Part shown: positions 58,206 to 64,000 of the stretch, piece by piece
How the letters are laid out: every line of letters starts with the position of its first letter
Position numbering within the stretch: the stretch's first letter is position 1
Position numbers and translations under genes: made by a program
Notes under the pieces: model-generated
Told to the model about the DNA's origin: nothing
Seen by the model: the letters and a program-made list of their open reading frames with translations, nothing else
The model's database searches: none
NCBI RefSeq assembly: GCF_001613325.1
Contig: NZ_BDCD01000007.1
Coordinates: 300,187 to 364,186, forward strand
DNA length: 64,000 bases
Direction of reading: 5' to 3'
From: Nocardia yamanashiensis NBRC 100130
Lineage (GTDB): Bacteria; Actinomycetota; Actinomycetes; Mycobacteriales; Mycobacteriaceae

Positions 58206-59933
58206 TCAGAGACGCGCGCGCAATTCGCGGCGCAATAGTTTTCCGACCGGATTGCGCGGCAGGCTCGCCGCGATCTCCAGCCGTTCCGGCAGTTTGAACG
58301 AGGCCACTTCGCGGGACCGCAGATGCGCGACCAGATCCTCGAGGGTGACGGTGGCGTCCGGCGCGGGAACCACGAAGGCGCAGCACTTCTCGCCGAGCAC
58401 GGCGTCCGGGTAGCCGACGATGGCCACCTCCGCGATGCCCGGATGGTCGGCCAGGAGTCCTTCGATTTCGGCGGGCGCGATATTCATGCCGCCCCGGATG
58501 ATGATCTCCTTGACCCGGTCCACGAACCGCAGATACCTGCCGCCTTCGCCGCACAGCTCGAAAACGTCACCGCTGCACAGGTATCCGTCCGCATCGAACG
58601 GCGACGCGGCAGCGGTTCCTTCCAGGTATCCGCCGAACACCGCCGGTCCTCGCATGCGCAGCTCGCCGCGGCCGCCGATCTCGGTCACCTGGTCCCCGGT
58701 GACCACGTCGACCAGCTTCACCGCCGTGCTCGCAGCCAATCGCGTCGCCCAGCGAACCCCCTCCGCTCCGTAGTGCGGCAGGTGCTGTGCGCGCTCGGTC
58801 GGATCCGGGATATCGGCGGGTGCGCCCAGCAGGCTCACGCCCTCGTTCGATCCGAAGAAGTTCACGACCGCGATGCCCAGCTCCTCCTGCCACCGTCGCA
58901 CCACGGGCGGCGGTAGGGGCGCGCCGCCGGAGCCGACCGTGTCGAGGGAGCTCAGATCGACTCGTGCGCGCAGGGATTCGTTCTGCAACAGCATGGTCAG
59001 CAGGGCGGGCGGCATGCAGGTGTAGGTCACGCGATGCCGCGCGATCTGCCCGAGGAACACCGGCAGATCCAGCGGATGGTGCTGCACCAGGTGGCCGCCG
59101 GTGAGCAGCCAGGGCAGCAGTGTGCCCGCGAACCCGGCCATGTTGACCATGGGAAAAGGGTTCAGCACCACCGATTCCGAGGTCAGCGTCAGCCCGTCCT
59201 GTACGCCGCGCGCGACCGCCAGCCAGTCGCCGTGACAGCGCGGGACGCCCTTGGGCGCGGCTTCGGTGCCGCTGGTCCAGCACACCGTGACGCGATCGTT
59301 CACCGTGACCGTGAGTTCGGATTCGTAGTCGCGCACGAGTTTTCGGGCTTCGTCGCTCGCAGACCCACCGATTTCGACGGCTTGCTCCGGCACCTGGGGA
59401 CCGAAGGCGAACACCGTGCGCCGCCCGTCCGCGACGCTCGCGGCCTCCAGCGCCAGTTCCCGATCCCCGAGCACGCCCGTGGTGATCAGCGCACCGGCAT
59501 CGGTGGCCGTCACAATTCCCGAGATCTCGTGCCGCCGATACGACACCGGCATGGGCGTCGCCACCGCACCGAGCCGCCACAGGGCCAGATAGGTCGCGGT
59601 CAAGGCGATCGAGTTCGGCAGCAGTACCGCCGCCGTCGAGCCCTGCCGAATACCGTTGGCCCACAGCACCGCCGCGATGTCGGCGACATGGTCGTCGAGT
59701 TCCCGCCAGGTGAGTGTGCGCGGCTCGGCGCCGGTCAGCGCGGCCAGGTTGGCCGGATCACTGAGGGCGGGCGCGTTCGGTGCTTCCGTCACGCGCCGCC
59801 GGAAGATGTCCGGGATGGTGTCGGCCTCCCACCACCCGCGATCGAGATACTCGCGCACCCGATCCTCTGGATGACAGGTGTGCACCCCGGGCCGATCGGC
59901 GGAAACCGCGGGGGTGAAGGTTGATTCGGCCAT
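58206..59933 (-). CDS. Acyl-CoA ligase
   Basis: A 575-residue AMP-forming ligase: P-loop CWTSGTEAAPKGVPR, FFGSNEG, GYLCSGDVFELCGEGGRYLR, VDRVKEIIIRGGMNIAPAEI and the catalytic Lys in NPVGKLLRREL. The sequence is that of fatty- or aryl-acid CoA ligases. ATG 59933 follows AGGAG. Lies in an operon with two thiolases, an LLM enzyme and a carotenoid oxygenase. Confidence 0.93.
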   Translation of the reverse strand: MAESTFTPAVSADRPGVHTCHPEDRVREYLDRGWWEADTIPDIFRRRVTEAPNAPALSDPANLAALTGAEPRTLTWRELDDHVADIAAVLWANGIRQGSTAAVLLPNSIALTATYLALWRLGAVATPMPVSYRRHEISGIVTATDAGALITTGVLGDRELALEAASVADGRRTVFAFGPQVPEQAVEIGGSASDEARKLVRDYESELTVTVNDRVTVCWTSGTEAAPKGVPRCHGDWLAVARGVQDGLTLTSESVVLNPFPMVNMAGFAGTLLPWLLTGGHLVQHHPLDLPVFLGQIARHRVTYTCMPPALLTMLLQNESLRARVDLSSLDTVGSGGAPLPPPVVRRWQEELGIAVVNFFGSNEGVSLLGAPADIPDPTERAQHLPHYGAEGVRWATRLAASTAVKLVDVVTGDQVTEIGGRGELRMRGPAVFGGYLEGTAAASPFDADGYLCSGDVFELCGEGGRYLRFVDRVKEIIIRGGMNIAPAEIEGLLADHPGIAEVAIVGYPDAVLGEKCCAFVVPAPDATVTLEDLVAHLRSREVASFKLPERLEIAASLPRNPVGKLLRRELRARL

Positions 59934-60036
59934 GAAAACTCCTGAGGCTAGTCGTGCTCGAAATGCGAGGTGGTTGGGCCGCTCCGGTCGGCAACGCATG
60001 GACGACCCGGCCCATAGGCGGCGTCCACTGCGCGGT

Positions 60037-61221
60037 TCACCGGAGCCGTCGTAGTACCACCGCCGTTCCGAGCCCCAGCGCGGCGGGAATCGCGACGAGC
60101 GCATGCTCGCCGTCCGTCCGTTCGAGCGCGTCCAGGGCCTGCGCGATGAGAATGCCGCCGGTCGCGCCCAGCGGGTGCCCGACCGCGAGCGCGCCGCCGT
60201 CCGGATTCACCAGTTCCGGGTCCAGCCCCAGTTCACGCGTGACCAATAGTGGTGTGACAGCGAAGGATTCGTTGACGACCGCCACGTCCAGCGCGTCCGC
60301 TCCGATGCCGGCGCACCGCAGCGCCCGCCGCGCGGCCGATACCGGCGCGGTCAGCAATGGCGACCGCTCCGCGGTCTGCGCGGTCCCCGCGATCACAGCA
60401 CGCGGCGCACGCCCCAGTGACCGTTCCGCTCGCGCGCTCCCCAGCAGTACCGCCGAGGCGCCATCCGCGAGCTGTGGCGCGGTGGCCAGGGTGTGCAACC
60501 CCGCGGCGGGCCGCGGCGCTTCCGGCAGGCGACGAGCCACCCGCTCCCACGCCGGGTCCGCCCCGAAAAGGGCGGGCAGCGCCGCGAACTTCTCCGGACT
60601 CGCATCGCCCCGCGCCCCTTCATCCGCGCCGAGCAGCAGGGTGCCGCCCTTCCGTACCGGCACCATCGACTCCGAAACCGCTGCCCTGGAAGCATTCCGA
60701 TGCGACCGCACCGCGTAGGCGTCCAGCTCGATCCGCCCGATCCCGTGCACGGCCGCCGTCAGATCCGCCGACACGCCGATGGTCACGAACCCGGCCCGCT
60801 CCCCCAGATCCGGGTCGGTGGCGATCCCGGGCCGATCCGACAGCATCGGCACTCGTGACATGGATTCGACCCCGCCCGCGACGACCACGTCCGCGTACCC
60901 CGCCGCCACCCGGGCCGCAGCGCCCTCCACCGCGTCGAGTCCGGAACAGCACAGCCGCGACACCACCCCGCCCGGCACCGAATCCGGCCATCCCGCCCAC
61001 AATCCCGCCGCCCGCGCCAGATCCCCGCCCTGCTCCCCCGCCACGGTGCTGATCCCGACGATCACATCGTCCACCACTTCCGGCGGACACGACCGCAGCT
61101 CCAATGCCGTCAGCAACTGCCCGAACAACTCGTAGGGCGGCACCTCCGCGAGCGTCCCGCCACCCTTGCGAACCCGCCCGCGCGGCAGCCGCACCGCGTC
61201 GTACACATACGCCTCACCCAC
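60037..61221 (-). CDS. Thiolase lacking the second catalytic Cys
   Basis: A 394-residue thiolase. Nucleophile Cys 91 in SRLCCSGLDAV, NESFAVTPL in place of NEAF, GHP motif AVGHPLGATGGILI. The C-terminal CxGxG motif, carrying the second Cys, reads PAALGLG instead, so the reaction could differ or be slow. GTG 61221 follows GGAG by eight bases. Gene order with the ligase and second thiolase suggests the same beta-oxidation pathway. Confidence 0.85.
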   Translation of the reverse strand: MGEAYVYDAVRLPRGRVRKGGGTLAEVPPYELFGQLLTALELRSCPPEVVDDVIVGISTVAGEQGGDLARAAGLWAGWPDSVPGGVVSRLCCSGLDAVEGAAARVAAGYADVVVAGGVESMSRVPMLSDRPGIATDPDLGERAGFVTIGVSADLTAAVHGIGRIELDAYAVRSHRNASRAAVSESMVPVRKGGTLLLGADEGARGDASPEKFAALPALFGADPAWERVARRLPEAPRPAAGLHTLATAPQLADGASAVLLGSARAERSLGRAPRAVIAGTAQTAERSPLLTAPVSAARRALRCAGIGADALDVAVVNESFAVTPLLVTRELGLDPELVNPDGGALAVGHPLGATGGILIAQALDALERTDGEHALVAIPAALGLGTAVVLRRLR

Positions 61222-61304
61222 GATTCGCTCCGTTCCGAAGCACGGACGGAGGCCCCGCGACCGGCCCCCCGCCGCCCAGGGCGGCCGCGTCGCGTATCCC
61301 GACT

Positions 61305-62366
61305 TCATCCACGGTCGACCGCCATCAAGGTCTCGAGCGTGTACACCCCGCCGGGATCCTCGGCAGTGGTCACCGGCACCACCACGACTTCGTCGGCCCC
61401 GGCTTCCCGATATGCGGCAAGCCTCGCCGCCAGTTCGGCTCGATCGCCGAACATGCCGACGACTGCGGCCAATTCGTCCGGGATGGCGGCCAGTACCGCT
61501 CGCGGGCGGGCTCCGCTGTGGGCCAAGCCGACGATCTCGCCGAACCCGGCTTCGGTGAACATGGCGTCGTAGCCGGGCGCCCGGAGGTAGCCCACGACGC
61601 CACGGCGGAGGGTGGCCAGCATGTCCGGTGACGGGTCGGCGGCGGCGGTCACCCACACCGAGATCGGGGGTGTTTCGCGGCCCGCTCGATCGGCGAATTC
61701 CTCGATCAGGGCGGCACATCGGGCGACCTGCACCGGGGTCACCAGGTTCAGGACCACTCGGTCGGCCACGCGTGCCGCCGCAGCGAGCGCGCCCATGCCG
61801 AAGGCCGCCAGCACCAGTTCGGGTCGATGGCCGTCCGAGCCGTTGCCGGCGGGCGTGGAGTCGTCCGCTCGAATTCCACGGTGCGCGTGCGAGTCCCCAC
61901 CGGGTGACGTCGGGAGCCGGAGCCGGAAGCCGTTGACCCGTTCGGTCACGCCCTCGTATTCCACGCGTTCGCCCGCGAGCAGAGCACGGACGATGCGGGC
62001 CGTCTCCTCCAGATGTCTTGCGGTGCTGCGGCGCTCGCGGCCGTGCCAGTCGCGCACGACCACGGTGCTGGAGGTCCCGAGGGCCAGATCGACGCCTCGG
62101 GAGGTGAGAGCCGCGACGCTGGCCGCGCCCATGGCGATGCCGACCGGAGTGCGGACATCCACGGCCAGCGGGCCGACGCACAGGGGTAGCCGGCCGGGAG
62201 TGGTACCGATGGCGGTGGCGAGGGCGAAGGCGTCGAAGGTCGCCATTTCGCCGATCCAGAGGCGGTCGTAGCCGAGCTTCTCGGCGGTTTCGGCGACGGC
62301 GAGGGCGTCCAGGGGGTCGCGGTCCTGCCAGTAGGGCAGGCTGACGCTGAGGGCTGGGTGGGGCAC
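61305..62366 (-). CDS. LLM-class (F420/FMN) oxidoreductase
   Basis: A 353-residue luciferase-like enzyme: VSLPYWQDRDPLDALAVAET, LGYDRLWIGEMATFDAFALA, a barrel with GVDLALGTSSTVVVRDWHGR, and RVADRVVLNLVTP. It would reduce or oxygenate an aldehyde or ketone intermediate. GTG 62366 has AAAGG eight bases upstream. It starts 14 bases behind the carotenoid oxygenase gene, an operon arrangement. Confidence 0.85.
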   Translation of the reverse strand: MPHPALSVSLPYWQDRDPLDALAVAETAEKLGYDRLWIGEMATFDAFALATAIGTTPGRLPLCVGPLAVDVRTPVGIAMGAASVAALTSRGVDLALGTSSTVVVRDWHGRERRSTARHLEETARIVRALLAGERVEYEGVTERVNGFRLRLPTSPGGDSHAHRGIRADDSTPAGNGSDGHRPELVLAAFGMGALAAAARVADRVVLNLVTPVQVARCAALIEEFADRAGRETPPISVWVTAAADPSPDMLATLRRGVVGYLRAPGYDAMFTEAGFGEIVGLAHSGARPRAVLAAIPDELAAVVGMFGDRAELAARLAAYREAGADEVVVVPVTTAEDPGGVYTLETLMAVDRG

Positions 62367-62380
62367 GGGCACAACCTTTT

Positions 62381-63841
62381 TCAGGCGATGGGGGCAGCGG
62401 CGGCGCGCATACGGTCGCCGCTGACCCAGGTGGCGTGGAAGCCGAGGGGGACGCGGACGGGCAGGGCGAGCCGGCAGATGGGGCCGTCGGTGAGGGTGGC
62501 GGCGTCGTAGATCCACACTTCGGACAGGCCGGTGTGGTTGTTGTGGGCGAACATGGTCAGGTAGGCGTCGTCCTCGGAGGTCGCGCCGGGGCGCGGGACG
62601 ACGGTGAGTTCGCTGCCGTAGATGCCGTCGCCGAAGGGCGCGGTTTCCTTTGCGCCGGTGCGGATGTCGTATTTGAGGATGGCGTCGAAGATCATGGTGC
62701 GGTCGACCGAGAGGCGCATCTGATAGGAGTAGCGGCCCGGGCGGCCGGTGAGTCCCTGGTCGATGGCGGGGAATTCGGTGTTCACGTCGTCCAGCGATTC
62801 TTCGATGGTGACGCCGGTGCGCAGGTTGAACCGGTAGCGGTGCAGTTTGGCTTCGGGACGCAGGTAGGCCAGCAGCTGGGCGAGCGGGTGGGCGCGGTCG
62901 GACACGGGGCTGGGTTCGGTGACGCGGCAGACCACCAGGATCAGCTCGTCGCCTTCTTCCCACGAATTGACGGTGTGGTAGATGTAGCCGGGTTCGGCTT
63001 CGAACCATTTCGCTTGCGCCCCATCGCCGTAACGCGGCAGCACGGCGAACCGGCTGGGCAGCGTGCGATCGAAGAAGATCTTGAACCGGCCGGCCGCGGC
63101 GGCGCGCGGATCGTTGTACAGCGGCAGGTCCATGAGCACCGAATAGTTCTCGGTGATGGCCATATCGTGCGGCAGGCGCGGCCCGGGCAGTTCCAGGCCG
63201 GTGTAGTGGGTGACGGTCCCGTCCGCATCGGCCACGCCGTAGCGCAGGTACGGCGCGTTGATGCCGTAGTCGAAGAAGAGCAGTTCCTCGGTCCGCTCGT
63301 CCACCTTGGCGTGCGCCGAAACCTCGCCCCGCAGTGTGCCGTTGAAGTCGTCCACGCCGCGCGTCTCGAGGCTGATCGGGTCCAGCGCGTACGGCTTGCC
63401 CGCCCGGTACCAGAGCGCGAGCAGGTTCCCGTGATGGAACACCACATCGGTATTGGCGGAATTGCGTTCCCGCCGATCCCCCGCCGGATTCCCGTCCCAC
63501 GGCTCGATCACCCCGCGCCACAGGGCCGTGCCCGCCGCCCGCTCGGCCTCGAATTCGGTGGTGCGCACGAACCGATTACGGTACGTGGCCTTGCCGTTCT
63601 CGAAGTGCACCGCGTGCAGCATCCCGTCCCCGTCGAACCAGTGGTACCGGCCCAGCGGCGCGAACTGCGGATTCGGCCCGTTGCGCACGTACACCCCGTC
63701 CAGGTCGGCGGGCAATTCCCCGTGCAGCACGGTCAGATTCGTCGCGGTGACCTCGTCCGCCGTCGCCGTGTACGGCCCTTCCAGATACGGATTGGTCAGC
63801 GCGGCAGCGGCCGGCGCGATGAGTTCTTCATTGAGCGGCAT
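62381..63841 (-). CDS. Carotenoid cleavage oxygenase-family enzyme
   Basis: A 486-residue seven-bladed propeller non-heme iron dioxygenase (carotenoid oxygenase/lignostilbene dioxygenase/RPE65 family). The four iron-binding histidines can be placed at H177 (SAHAKVD), H225 (LPHDMAIT), H289 (YHTVNSW) and H469 (GFHATW); a second-shell Glu in EESLDD (about 348) is kept. It cleaves a double bond in a carotenoid, apocarotenoid or stilbene to aldehydes. TGGAGG before ATG 63841. First gene of the cluster; a promoter at 63899-63928 lies upstream. Confidence 0.92.
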   Translation of the reverse strand: MPLNEELIAPAAAALTNPYLEGPYTATADEVTATNLTVLHGELPADLDGVYVRNGPNPQFAPLGRYHWFDGDGMLHAVHFENGKATYRNRFVRTTEFEAERAAGTALWRGVIEPWDGNPAGDRRERNSANTDVVFHHGNLLALWYRAGKPYALDPISLETRGVDDFNGTLRGEVSAHAKVDERTEELLFFDYGINAPYLRYGVADADGTVTHYTGLELPGPRLPHDMAITENYSVLMDLPLYNDPRAAAAGRFKIFFDRTLPSRFAVLPRYGDGAQAKWFEAEPGYIYHTVNSWEEGDELILVVCRVTEPSPVSDRAHPLAQLLAYLRPEAKLHRYRFNLRTGVTIEESLDDVNTEFPAIDQGLTGRPGRYSYQMRLSVDRTMIFDAILKYDIRTGAKETAPFGDGIYGSELTVVPRPGATSEDDAYLTMFAHNNHTGLSEVWIYDAATLTDGPICRLALPVRVPLGFHATWVSGDRMRAAAAPIA

Positions 63842-63881
63842 GAGAAGCCTCCAGCGTCCGGACCGCCAGGCCCGGCAGATT

Positions 63882-63928
63882 TCACTACAGTTAATGAAGT
63901 GATACGCGTCTCATGCCGCAGCTGTCAA
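63882..63928 (-). promoter_or_regulatory. Promoter and dyad of the carotenoid-oxygenase cluster
   Basis: On the minus strand, TTGACA (complement of 63923-63928) and TATCAC (complement of 63899-63904), 18 bases apart. TCACT (63882-63886) and AGTGA (63898-63902), 11 bases apart, form a dyad overlapping the -10 box. The -35 overlaps the stop codon of the partial HxlR-like gene. Confidence 0.45.
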
Positions 63929-64000
63929 GGTCGTTCGAAGCGGACGTCGGTGCGGCCCAGCTCGGCCTCGCAGCCCCGGCAGCGCAGCGCGGGCCGCAGC
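63925..64000 (-). CDS. HxlR-type regulator, 3' end only
   Basis: Twenty-four codons up to the right edge: LRPALRCRGCEAELGRTDVR, then FERP and stop. The Cys-x2-Cys tail followed by D-V-R-F is common at the C-terminus of HxlR-type winged-helix regulators, whose Cys residues sense electrophiles. The rest of the gene lies outside. If so, it is the probable regulator of the downstream operon. The assignment rests only on this tail. Confidence 0.4.
   Translation of the reverse strand, partial: LRPALRCRGCEAELGRTDVRFERP

Noticed and set aside
1..64000. tRNA genes, rRNA genes, CRISPR arrays, insertion sequences or prophage
   Set aside because: No tRNA-like cloverleaf, spaced direct repeats, transposase or phage structural genes are visible; the holin-like protein at 16305 belongs to a cellular family.

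Overview
The window is high-GC actinobacterial DNA with many GTG starts, almost no non-coding space and a gene set typical of Nocardia or close relatives in the Mycobacteriales. That assignment is an inference from the genes: an MTB12-like secreted antigen, a GAP/Sap-family protein, F420-type deazaflavin and LLM enzymes, an AfsR/SARP regulator, DUF574 (Methyltransf_19) methyltransferases, several P450s, a terpene synthase and many TetR regulators. I see no phage, insertion sequence, CRISPR array, tRNA or rRNA gene. Gene order and composition look like a chromosomal accessory or regulatory region rather than a plasmid. Region 1 (1-12.5 kb): a tandem RDD membrane protein, a CsbD stress protein with a SigF/SigB-like promoter, small membrane/lipo/secreted proteins, a CIRCE-like heat-shock operator in front of an unknown 62-codon gene, a LysR regulator flanked by two RibD_C/dihydrofolate-reductase-like enzymes with a shared operator-like repeat in front of each, a mannose-lectin-like protein, a secreted esterase, and a deazaflavin oxidoreductase divergent from its likely TetR repressor. 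Region 2 (12.5-33.7 kb): an MTB12-like protein next to an ABC exporter, a P450 lacking the I-helix threonine, a membrane/stress operon (holin-like, DUF3618, DUF4235), AraC, MarR and TetR regulators with their divergent partners, an SMP-30 gene with an apparent frameshift, a stand-alone terpene synthase, a WYL regulator/VOC pair, a thiolase, an M50 protease and a PAS-GGDEF protein. Region 3 (33.7-56.2 kb): a steroid-reductase-like membrane protein, a P450/TetR/FAD-oxidoreductase/SDR lipid or steroid-type cluster, a Sir2 deacylase, a free-standing AlaRS catalytic domain, a desaturase, a 1129-residue SARP regulator, and a TetR gene divergent from ilvD across three copies of a CAACCG-NN-CGGTTG palindrome. 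Region 4 (56.2-64 kb): a ribbon-helix-helix antitoxin with a Fic/Doc-like partner lacking the catalytic His, then a leftward cluster of a carotenoid oxygenase, an LLM oxidoreductase, two thiolases and an acyl-CoA ligase, preceded by the 3' end of a probable HxlR regulator. The last cluster reads as a pathway that cleaves a carotenoid- or stilbene-like substrate and degrades the fragment as a CoA thioester. Two general features recur: many starts are 6-7 nt behind a TANNNT box, suggesting leaderless mRNAs, and seven convergent gene pairs end exactly on a shared CTAG or TTAG or an abutting TGATCA, leaving no room for intrinsic terminators.
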